Assembly (NCBI RefSeq): GCF_001562255.1
Contig: NZ_CP014301.1
Location: 992,001 to 1,056,000, forward strand
DNA length: 64,000 nt
Direction: 5' to 3'
Source: Bosea sp. PAMC 26642
GTDB lineage: Bacteria; Pseudomonadota; Alphaproteobacteria; Rhizobiales; Beijerinckiaceae
In this document: one piece after another, positions 17,679 to 24,727 of the stretch
Layout of the letters: every line of letters starts with the position of its first letter
Position numbering within the stretch: the first letter of the stretch is position 1
The notes under the pieces: generated by a model
Database searches by the model: none
What the model was told of the DNA's origin: nothing
The model's input: only the letters and a program-made list of their open reading frames with translations
Made by a program: the position numbers and the translations under genes

Positions 17679-18787
17679 GCTGCGAGCGAGCCTCCGAGCG
17701 AAAGGATGTGGCGGCAGATCCGCGCGGTGCTCGCGCCATTGCCGAGGCTGGCAAGACGCGGCGCGATCAGCCGCAGCGCCTCGGTTTCCGGACGGAAACC
17801 GGGGTCGATGGCGAGCGGCGTCAGCCAGTCGATGCGGTGAGCCCGCGCGGCGAGCCGCGTAACGGCCGCAACCAGCGCCGCGGGGTCGCCGCGTTCCAGC
17901 CCGTCCGACAGTACGACCACGACGGCGCCGCGTGCATAGGAGGCGAAGCGTGGCACGGCGAGGAAGGCCTGCAGCGCGTCGCCGATGCGCGTGCCGCTAT
18001 CCCAGTCGGCGACCAGCCCCGAAGCATTGGAGAGCGCCTGTTCGCGGCGCCTGCGGCGCAGCGCGCGCGTCACCCGCGTCAGGCGGGTGCTGAAGGTGAA
18101 GACCTCCACTCTGGATGCCGCCTGGACGATCGTATGCGCCAGCGCGAGATTGGCGTCGCTGCGCTGCTTCATCGAGCCGGAGACGTCGATCAGCAGCAGG
18201 ATCGGGCGGGGACGCATGACGCGTCTGAGCTTCTTCAGGCTCATCACCTCGCCATCATGGCGGATCGCCTCGCGCAGGCTGCGCGCGAGATCGACGGTTG
18301 CGCCGCGCCTTGCCGCGCGATGCCGATAGCCGCGACGGCGGGGCAGGGCGGCCGGCAGCGCTCGCGCAAAGCGGCGCAGGGTTTCGCTCTCGTCCAGCGG
18401 CTGCAGCGCCCGCACGGACAGGGCTTCGGCCCCGGTCGCTGCCTGGCCGGTTTCGTTGACCTCTTCGCCGATCAGGATTTCGCGCGAGCCTGAATCCTCC
18501 TGGACCGCTATCTCCTCGTCGGGCGCGAAATCCTCGTCGCCCGGTTCGGCGATCGCACCGAGAAAGTGAATGTCGAACAGGGCGTCGAACAGCTCGCGTT
18601 GCTCCGGATGCGGGGCTAGCGTTGCCACGGCCGCCTTGCGGATATGCTCGATGCTGTGGGGGCCGAGCAGTTCGACCGCCATCAGGAAGCTCGTCGTCTG
18701 CTCGGGCGCGACGCTGAGCCCATGGGCGCGCAGCAGCGTCGGGAAGGCGACGAACAGGCGCGCCGCGGCGGGGAGGGGAGCGATCAT
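17675..18787 (-). CDS. VWA-domain protein, CoxE-like
   Basis: 370 residues. The C-terminal half is a von Willebrand A domain with an intact MIDAS, LLLIDVSGSMKQRS (D-x-S-x-S), and VVVVLSDGLERGDP later. The N-terminal half is the CoxE helical region (LFDALFDIHFLG). In carboxydotrophs, CoxE with the AAA+ protein CoxD inserts sulfur/copper into the CO dehydrogenase active site; related pairs serve other molybdenum hydroxylases. The start at 18787 overlaps the MoxR stop by four bases (ATGA), and its stop overlaps the amidohydrolase start the same way. The frame upstream of 18787 is only an open shadow. Confidence 0.88.
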   Translation of the reverse strand: MIAPLPAAARLFVAFPTLLRAHGLSVAPEQTTSFLMAVELLGPHSIEHIRKAAVATLAPHPEQRELFDALFDIHFLGAIAEPGDEDFAPDEEIAVQEDSGSREILIGEEVNETGQAATGAEALSVRALQPLDESETLRRFARALPAALPRRRGYRHRAARRGATVDLARSLREAIRHDGEVMSLKKLRRVMRPRPILLLIDVSGSMKQRSDANLALAHTIVQAASRVEVFTFSTRLTRVTRALRRRRREQALSNASGLVADWDSGTRIGDALQAFLAVPRFASYARGAVVVVLSDGLERGDPAALVAAVTRLAARAHRIDWLTPLAIDPGFRPETEALRLIAPRLASLGNGASTARICRHILSLGGSLAA

Positions 18788-19668
18788 GCCGCCAGCCCCG
18801 GAATGATCAATGGCAGGCGCGGGCGCAGATGGACGAAATCCTCCTCGTCCTTGATCGCGGTGCCCAAGGACCGACGGAACGCCTCCGGCCAGGGCGCGCC
18901 GGCCAGGGCGAGCGCGGTGGCGGCCTCCGCCCAGTCCACTGCTTCGGCCACGCCGGGCGGCTTGGCCAGTGGTTCCTGACGCAAGAGCCCGATGGCGTGG
19001 ACGACGGCGCGCGCCGTTCCCTCCGCCACGGCCGAAGAGCGCATCATGATGATCTGCGCCTCCCGCTCGGGCTCGGGATAGGCGATGTAGTGGTAGACGC
19101 AACGCCGCCGGAGCGCCTCGTGCAGCTCGCGCGTGCGGTTCGAGGTCAGCACCACGACCGGGCGCTCGGCTGCGCGCAACGTGCCGCGCTCGGGGATCGA
19201 AATCGAGAAATCAGACAGGAACTCGAGCAGGAAGGCCTCGAACTCATGGTCGGAGCGGTCGATTTCGTCGATCAGCAGGACGGTCGATTCAGGACGGCGC
19301 AAAGCCGTCAGCATCGGCCGCTCGATCAGGAAATCGTCGCGGTAGATGTCGAGTGTCTCGCCGTCGCGGGCCTGCCGGATCGCCAGCATCTGGCGCGGAT
19401 AGTTCCACTCGTAGAGCGCGGCCGAAGCGTCGATGCCCTCGAAGCACTGCAGGCGGATGAGCTGGCGCCCGAGGATGCCGGCGATGGCCTTGGCGGCCTC
19501 CGTCTTGCCGACGCCAGGCGCGCCTTCGAGCAAAAGCGGCTTGCCGAGCGCAAGTGCGAGATAACCCGCCGTGGCGATGCCGTCGTCGGCGAGATACATC
19601 GCCCCCGTCAGGGCTTGGGCGAGGTCTTCGGGGCTCGATATGCCGGCGACGGTGGTGCGCAGGGCCAT
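18784..19668 (-). CDS. MoxR-family AAA+ ATPase, CoxD-like
   Basis: 294 residues. Walker A GAPGVGKTEAAKA lies near residues 54-66, Walker B VLLIDEIDRSD follows with sensor-1 VVVLTSNRTRELHEALRRRC, and a C-terminal lid domain completes the AAA+ core. MoxR proteins work with VWA proteins as chaperones that activate metalloenzymes; beside molybdenum hydroxylases this pair corresponds to CoxD and CoxE. It starts 4 bases after the C-terminal half of the molybdenum subunit, so supply of the maturase is tied to the enzyme. Confidence 0.9.
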   Translation of the reverse strand: MALRTTVAGISSPEDLAQALTGAMYLADDGIATAGYLALALGKPLLLEGAPGVGKTEAAKAIAGILGRQLIRLQCFEGIDASAALYEWNYPRQMLAIRQARDGETLDIYRDDFLIERPMLTALRRPESTVLLIDEIDRSDHEFEAFLLEFLSDFSISIPERGTLRAAERPVVVLTSNRTRELHEALRRRCVYHYIAYPEPEREAQIIMMRSSAVAEGTARAVVHAIGLLRQEPLAKPPGVAEAVDWAEAATALALAGAPWPEAFRRSLGTAIKDEEDFVHLRPRLPLIIPGLAA

Positions 19669-19672
19669 GCCG

Positions 19673-20716
19673 TCACCGCCAGTTCACGGGGCCGCCGCGG
19701 CGCGGGCCGGGCTTGACGCCGCCATTGGCCTGGATGCCGCGCAGGATCTTCTCCGGCGTGATCGGCAATTCGTCGACGCGGACGCCGACCGCGTTGTAGA
19801 CGGCGTTGGCGACCGCCGGCAGGACCGGGTTCGCGCACATTTCGCCCGGCCCCTTGCCGCCGAACGGCCCGTCCGGCGCCGGGCGCTCCAGCACGGTGAC
19901 GTGATAGGGCGCGATCTGGCCCGGCCCCGGCATCAGATACTCGTTGAAGTCGCGCGGGCCGTGCTCAGGGTTCGGATAATAGGGTTCGGGCGTCTCGTAG
20001 AGCGCGTGGCTCATGCCCATCCAGGCGCCGCCGACGAGCTGCTGCTCGACCATGCGCGGATTGATCACGCGGCCGAGTTCATAGGCGCTGGTCATCCGCA
20101 GCACCTCGACCTCGCCGGTCTCGTCATCGACGGCGACGTCGGCCACGAGACAGGCATGGGCGAAGGCGGTGTTGGGGTTCATCTCGCCGGTCTCGGCATC
20201 GACAGCCGAGAGCGGGATCAGGAAGATGCCGCGCCCGGCGATGGTCTTGCCCTGCTTGAACTGCGCCGCCTGGGCCGTGGCTTTGACCGTGATCGAGCGC
20301 GAGGGGGCGCCACGAACATGAATGTTGCCGCGCCCGTCGGTCACGAGGTCGCCGGCATCGACCTCCAGCTCCTCGGCGGCCGCCTCCAGCAGCACGCCGC
20401 GCGCCTCCCGCGCCGCGACGATGATGGCGTTGCCCATGCGGTGCGTGCCGCGCGAGGCAAAGGAGCCCATGTCGTGGGGGCCGGTGTCGCTGTCGGCGGT
20501 ATCGACATGGACGTCCTCGACCGGCACGCCGAGAGTCTCCGCCGCGATCTGGCGCGAGACCTGCTTCATGCCCTGGCCGAGATCGATCGCCGAGAGCGCG
20601 ACGGTGAACTTGCCGTCGGGGTTGGAATGGATCAGCGCCTGGCTCGGATCGCCGCCGAGATTCATGCCGATTGGATAATTGACGGACGCCATGCCGCGGC
20701 CTTCGTGACGGGCCAT
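19673..20716 (-). CDS. Molybdenum hydroxylase large subunit, C-terminal half as a separate ORF
   Basis: 347 residues from ATG 20716 (MARHEGRGMASVNYPIG). It carries the second molybdopterin-binding domain of xanthine-dehydrogenase-family large subunits: SAIDLGQGMKQVSRQIAAET, DTGPHDMGSFASRGTHRMGN, a YELGRVINPRMVEQQ strand, and the catalytic Glu in FGGKGPGEMCANP. The N-terminal half is encoded by the preceding ORF, which ends at TGA 20718-20720, one base before this ATG. In normal relatives both parts are one polypeptide of about 750-800 residues. I infer a heteromeric large subunit made of two coupled chains. Confidence 0.86.
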   Translation of the reverse strand: MARHEGRGMASVNYPIGMNLGGDPSQALIHSNPDGKFTVALSAIDLGQGMKQVSRQIAAETLGVPVEDVHVDTADSDTGPHDMGSFASRGTHRMGNAIIVAAREARGVLLEAAAEELEVDAGDLVTDGRGNIHVRGAPSRSITVKATAQAAQFKQGKTIAGRGIFLIPLSAVDAETGEMNPNTAFAHACLVADVAVDDETGEVEVLRMTSAYELGRVINPRMVEQQLVGGAWMGMSHALYETPEPYYPNPEHGPRDFNEYLMPGPGQIAPYHVTVLERPAPDGPFGGKGPGEMCANPVLPAVANAVYNAVGVRVDELPITPEKILRGIQANGGVKPGPRRGGPVNWR

Positions 20717-20717
20717 G

Positions 20718-22493
20718 TCAGCGCCTCCTCGTGCCAAAGACGGATGAGAAGCGGACCGCGCCATGCTGGGTCGGGGCGGGTGCGGCAGGCGCAGGCGAGG
20801 GCGGCACCGGCGGCGGCTGATAGGGCGGCGGCTGCTGGCTTGCGACCGGCTGATAGGGCGAGGGCTGCGGAGGAGGATAGGCCGGCTGTGCAGCGTAGGA
20901 CGGAGGCGCTGCCGTAACGGGGCGGGCCGGCTCATAACGCGGCACCTGCGTCGGCGCGGCGCGGCCGTCACGCGCGCCTTCCATTACCGGCTGCTTGCTC
21001 AGCGGGATGCGGGAGGTCCCCGCCGGCAGGGTCTGCGTCGGGGCGGAGCTGCGCGTGTCGGGCCGGCCGATCTGGCCGCGCGCATCGAGCACCGTCGCTG
21101 GAATCTGCGAGCGCTCGCCGGCGCCGCCGCCCGTGAGCGACGACTGCCGCTTGCCCTGTTCCGAGATCGGCCAGTTTGCCTTCTCGGCCGCGACCTGGAC
21201 GCATTCGATCAGCGCCGTGTTCGAGGCCTTGCGCCGATGCGGCTTCATGTCCCCGTCGCGATAGGCGTTCAGCAGGCGAAACTCCATCGGGTCCATGGCG
21301 GCCGCCTCGGCGAGCCTGTCCATCTGGACCTCCAGCGCGAAATCCACCGCCGTGATGCCGAAGCCGCGCATGGCGGTGGACGGGCAGCGATTGGTGTAGG
21401 CGACATGGACGTCGGAGGCGACGTTGGGAATCCAGTACGGCCCGGGCAGATGCGCCGTGCACTTGATCGCAGCGTAGCTGGAGAGCCGTGTATAGGCGCC
21501 GGCATCGAAATAGCTACGGATCTGGCGGGCGACGATGCGCCCATCCCGCATCAGCCCGTCCTTGATGTAGATGCGCTCGGCCCCGCGCGGGGAGCCGTAG
21601 AGCATCTCCTCCTCGCGATCGAGCACGAAGCGCACCGGGCGCCCCGTCACCATGGCACCTAGCACGGCCAGCGGTTCGGTCAGTGAATCGACCTTGCCGC
21701 CGAAGCCACCGCCGACCGTGCCGCCGATGAAGTGCAGACGGTTCGACTCGACCGCGACGATCTTCGCCGCCGTGCCCAGCGCGAAGAACAGGCCTTGCGC
21801 GCAGGAATGCACGACGAAGCGGCCGTTCTGCTCGGGCGCCGCGATCGAGCCGTTGGTCTCGGTCGGCGCATGCTCGATCGGCGACATCTGGTAGCGGTGC
21901 TCCAACACCATGTCGGCACCGGCGAAAGCGCGCTCGACATCGCCGAAGCGCAGCTTCTGATGGTCGAAGCGCTCGTGATATTCGAAATAGTTTGCCGGAT
22001 AGGTCTCGTTCACCACCGGCGCGCCCGGCTTCAGCGCCTCTTCGACATCGAAGACTGCCGGCATCGGCTCGTAGTCGATGCGTACGAGCTTCTTGGCGGC
22101 GAGCGCTTCAGCCTCGCTCTCGGCGATGATCGCGACGACCGGCTCGCCCTTGTAGTGCACCTTGTCGACCGCAAGCGACGGCTCGTCGTCCTTGCCGAAA
22201 TTGATCAGGCTGAGCAGTGTGTTCTTGTTGACCGGCACGTCGGCGGCGCGCAGCACGCGCTTGACGCCGGGTGCACGAGCGGCGGCCGCGATGTCGATCG
22301 AGCGGATTCGGGCGCTGGGATGGGGGCTGCGCACGACCTTGAGATGCAGCATCCCGTCGAAGGCGTGGTCGTCGAAATAGCGCGTCAACCCGGTGACGTG
22401 TCCGGGCATGTCCTGACGCTGGAGGCCCTTGCCGATGACGTTAAGATTGTCGTCGCGCTCGTCGGCGAAGAGGTCCTTGCGCATTTCCAGCAT
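20718..22493 (-). CDS. Molybdenum hydroxylase large subunit, N-terminal half with a proline-rich tail
   Basis: 591 residues. Residues 1-445 match the aldehyde oxidase/xanthine dehydrogenase a/b hammerhead and the first Mo-binding domain: GGTVGGGFGGKVDS (cofactor loop, 258-271), DREEEMLYGSPRGAERIYIK, and PSTAMRGFGI (371-380). The loop specific to form I CO dehydrogenase (AYxCSFR) is absent, so it is not a classical CO dehydrogenase. From about 446 the sequence leaves the family and becomes a Pro/Gln/Ala-rich tail, densest at 515-575 (PPQPSPYQPV, QQPPPYQPPPVPPSPAPAA), ending at a TGA one base before the ATG of the C-terminal half. It starts 11 bases after the iron-sulfur gene. Confidence 0.87.
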   Translation of the reverse strand: MLEMRKDLFADERDDNLNVIGKGLQRQDMPGHVTGLTRYFDDHAFDGMLHLKVVRSPHPSARIRSIDIAAAARAPGVKRVLRAADVPVNKNTLLSLINFGKDDEPSLAVDKVHYKGEPVVAIIAESEAEALAAKKLVRIDYEPMPAVFDVEEALKPGAPVVNETYPANYFEYHERFDHQKLRFGDVERAFAGADMVLEHRYQMSPIEHAPTETNGSIAAPEQNGRFVVHSCAQGLFFALGTAAKIVAVESNRLHFIGGTVGGGFGGKVDSLTEPLAVLGAMVTGRPVRFVLDREEEMLYGSPRGAERIYIKDGLMRDGRIVARQIRSYFDAGAYTRLSSYAAIKCTAHLPGPYWIPNVASDVHVAYTNRCPSTAMRGFGITAVDFALEVQMDRLAEAAAMDPMEFRLLNAYRDGDMKPHRRKASNTALIECVQVAAEKANWPISEQGKRQSSLTGGGAGERSQIPATVLDARGQIGRPDTRSSAPTQTLPAGTSRIPLSKQPVMEGARDGRAAPTQVPRYEPARPVTAAPPSYAAQPAYPPPQPSPYQPVASQQPPPYQPPPVPPSPAPAAPAPTQHGAVRFSSVFGTRRR

Positions 22494-22504
22494 GTCGGCC
22501 TCCT

Positions 22505-22987
22505 TCAGGCGCGTCGCAGGCCGGGCGAACCGGCGGCGGCGAGGATTGCGGCGACGATCGGCTCGTAGCCGGTACAGCGGCAGATATTGCCGCTGATCGC
22601 CTCGATGACCTCGTCGCGAGTGGGGTTAGGATTCTTGTCGAGCAGCGACCGCGCCGCCGTCAGCATGCCGGGCGTACAAAACCCGCACTGCGCCGCGAAA
22701 TGCTCCATGAACTGCGCCTGCAGCGGGTGCAGCTCCGGGCCGCTCGCCATGCCGGACGCCGTTTCCACCTGCCGGCCCTCGCAGGCGATCGAGAGCGTGA
22801 GGCAGGAGAGGTGCGGCTCGCCGTCGATCAGCACGGTGCAGACGCCGCAGGCGCCTTGGCCGCAGCCATATTTCGGCGCGAAATCGCCGAGGCTCCGCCG
22901 CAGCGTGTTGAGCAGGGTTTCGGGCGCATCGACGAAGGCGGCGCGGTCGGTGCCGTTGAGGCGGAACTGGACGGGGATCTTCGCCAT
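22505..22987 (-). CDS. Molybdenum hydroxylase small subunit, 2 x [2Fe-2S]
   Basis: 160 residues. The plant-type cluster is bound by CGQGACGVC plus the later Cys in EPHLSC. The second cluster is in the C-terminal helical domain, CGFCTPGM and NICRCTGY. This subunit passes electrons between the molybdenum centre and FAD. The start at ATG 22987 (MAKIPVQFRLNG) is the normal family start. The gene sits between the FAD subunit (10-base gap) and the molybdenum subunit (11-base gap), in the M-S-L order typical of CO-dehydrogenase-like operons. Confidence 0.93.
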   Translation of the reverse strand: MAKIPVQFRLNGTDRAAFVDAPETLLNTLRRSLGDFAPKYGCGQGACGVCTVLIDGEPHLSCLTLSIACEGRQVETASGMASGPELHPLQAQFMEHFAAQCGFCTPGMLTAARSLLDKNPNPTRDEVIEAISGNICRCTGYEPIVAAILAAAGSPGLRRA

Positions 22988-22997
22988 CGCGCGCTCC

Positions 22998-23819
22998 TCA
23001 GCGACTGTTGCCGGCGAGCAGCCGGCCGAGATGGACGGGCAGCACCTCGCGGCGATACCACTCGCTCGCGATCGCATCCGTGGCGGGGCGGCAGCCTTCG
23101 AGTGCGGCCTGCTTCGCGGCCTGGATCGCGCCGGCATCCAGGCTTTTGCCCTCCAGCGCCCGCTCGACGCCTCGCGCCCGGATCGGCGTCGGCGCCATCG
23201 CCCCATAGGCCAAGCGCGCCTGAGCCACGCGCCCGCCGGTGAGCGGTAGATGCGCGGCGATCGACAGTACCGAAATGCCCTTCGGCTTGACGCGGCTGAT
23301 CTTGCGAAAATGGAAATCGCCCGGATTGGCCGGCCGCGACAGTTGGACCGACGTCACCAGCGCCGACCCCGAGCGCTCGCGCGCCGCCAGGAATTCCTCC
23401 AGCGGCGTCGCCCGTCCGGAGCCGAAGCCGGCCTGCACCACGACCTGCGCATCGAGCGCGAGCAGTGCGACGGTGAAATCGCCATAAGGCGCGGGCGCGA
23501 ACAGGTTGCCTCCGACGGAGGCCATATTGCGCACGGCCGGTCCGCCGATGGCCCGCGCGGCCGGATGCAGGAAGGCGAGTTCGCGGTTCGCCAGGATCAT
23601 CCCCATCGTGACGCCGGCCCCGAGTTCGATGCGTCCGCCGCCGGCTTCGATGCGCCTGAAGGCGGGATCTGTGACGTGCAGGAGCGTGCCTTCCGTTAGG
23701 CGGCCCTCATTGACGTCGCGCATGACCAGCGTGCCGCCGCCGATCAGAACCGCCTGCCGGTCGCCCGACAGGATGCCGGCGGCTTCGGACAGGGTCGCGC
23801 AACTTCTCACATCGAGCAT
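22998..23819 (-). CDS. Molybdenum hydroxylase FAD-binding medium subunit
   Basis: 273 residues. FAD-binding motifs of the CO dehydrogenase/xanthine dehydrogenase medium subunit are present: LIGGGTLVMRDVN near residues 25-38 and RNMASVGGNLFAPAPYGD near 98-115, followed by the C-terminal domain (SVLSIAAHLPL...ARLAYGAMAPTPIRA). It receives electrons from the iron-sulfur subunit and gives them to the quinone pool or another acceptor. It starts one base after the stop of an SRPBCC gene, indicating close coupling. Confidence 0.92.
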   Translation of the reverse strand: MLDVRSCATLSEAAGILSGDRQAVLIGGGTLVMRDVNEGRLTEGTLLHVTDPAFRRIEAGGGRIELGAGVTMGMILANRELAFLHPAARAIGGPAVRNMASVGGNLFAPAPYGDFTVALLALDAQVVVQAGFGSGRATPLEEFLAARERSGSALVTSVQLSRPANPGDFHFRKISRVKPKGISVLSIAAHLPLTGGRVAQARLAYGAMAPTPIRARGVERALEGKSLDAGAIQAAKQAALEGCRPATDAIASEWYRREVLPVHLGRLLAGNSR

Positions 23820-23820
23820 G

Positions 23821-24273
23821 TCAGACGGCCTCCCTTGCCAGTTCGGGCAGGCGGCGCACCGCCTCGATGCCGTTGGTGTAGACCTCGTCGCCGACGATCC
23901 GGGCGAGCTCGGCCTCGCGCCCGCCCGGCGTGGTGAAGCGGCTTTCCCAGTGCCAGAAAGCGCGGTTGCCGTCGGTCACCGGCAGCAGCCGGACATGGGC
24001 GACGTAGTTGAAGAGCGGGATGGGCGTGTCGAGCAGGCAGTAGCTGAAGGTCATTTCGAGATCCGAGAGCGTGAGGAGTTGCTCGCGCAGCTCGCTGCCG
24101 TCCTGCAGCCAGAAACGGCGCACGCAGCCAATCTTGTCGGAGGGGTGCCCGCGCTCGATCTCGCTTTTGGCGACGATCGGGTGCCAGCGGTCATGGCCGT
24201 TGAAGTCGCGCAGCACCGACCAGAGCAGGTCGACCGGCGCGTCGATGATCGTGCTGCGGACGACATGGGGCAT
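23821..24273 (-). CDS. SRPBCC-family protein, CoxG-like (second copy)
   Basis: 150 residues with the START/Bet v1-like layout: the opening VRSTIIDAPVDLLWSVLRDF, the mid strand SYCLLDTPIPLFNYVAHVRL, and FWHWESRFTT before the long C-terminal helix. CoxG-type SRPBCC proteins are common next to molybdenum hydroxylases and are thought to anchor the enzyme or bind ligand. Another SRPBCC gene lies 4 bases upstream with the same length and motif order (both contain the tyr/leu-rich DTPIP/DSPMP strand), so the pair looks like a tandem duplication. Ligand unknown. Confidence 0.82.
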   Translation of the reverse strand: MPHVVRSTIIDAPVDLLWSVLRDFNGHDRWHPIVAKSEIERGHPSDKIGCVRRFWLQDGSELREQLLTLSDLEMTFSYCLLDTPIPLFNYVAHVRLLPVTDGNRAFWHWESRFTTPGGREAELARIVGDEVYTNGIEAVRRLPELAREAV

Positions 24274-24277
24274 GGCC

Positions 24278-24715
24278 TCATCCCCCGAATGCGCGCTTGA
24301 GCGCGTCGAAGCCGCCCTGGAAGACGTTGGTGCCGATGCCCTCGATCAGCTCCGCCTCGCGTTCCGGCGCGCAGTCGAAATCGGCCGACCACTCGATGAA
24401 GGTGCGCTCCTGATCGGTGATCGGCGTCAGCCTGAGTGTCGCGACGTAGTTCGTCAGGGGCATGGGCGAATCCAGGATCGCGTAGGTGCAGAACATGTCG
24501 TAGTCGGACAGGCCGAGAAGCTGCTCGCGCAGCCGGTCGCCGCTGCGCAACGAGAACGCGCGGATGCAGCCGACCTTGTCGGCGGGCTCGCCGTTCTCGA
24601 TTCGGCTCTCGGCGATGCGAGGGTGCCAGTTCGGCAGGCCGTTGAAATCGCGCACGCGGGCCCAGACCTTGGCAGCCGGGGCGGAAATGACGCTGGAGAC
24701 GTAGACGCGGGCCAT
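24278..24715 (-). CDS. SRPBCC-family protein, CoxG-like (first copy)
   Basis: 145 residues. Starts VYVSSVISAPAAKVWARVRDF and continues with GLPNWHPRIAESRIE, TYAILDSPMPLTNYVATLRL and FIEWSADFDC, which are the strands of a hydrophobic-pocket SRPBCC domain. It follows the flotillin-like gene by 12 bases and precedes the second copy by 4. Compared with that copy, the core strands are conserved and surface loops diverged, as expected for paralogues that may form a heterodimer. A direct enzymatic function cannot be read from the sequence. Confidence 0.82.
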   Translation of the reverse strand: MARVYVSSVISAPAAKVWARVRDFNGLPNWHPRIAESRIENGEPADKVGCIRAFSLRSGDRLREQLLGLSDYDMFCTYAILDSPMPLTNYVATLRLTPITDQERTFIEWSADFDCAPEREAELIEGIGTNVFQGGFDALKRAFGG

Positions 24716-24727
24716 GGTCGTTTCGCC

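Noticed and set aside
19673..22493. An intein or recent frameshift splitting the molybdenum subunit
   Set aside because: The insert is Pro/Gln/Ala-rich without any intein splicing block, and the split is a clean TGAcATG stop-start rather than a change of frame in conserved sequence.
20718..23819. A form I carbon monoxide dehydrogenase
   Set aside because: The M, S, L order and CoxDEG-like neighbours fit, but the AYxCSFR active-site loop is absent and the neighbours are hydrolases and aromatic-type uptake genes.
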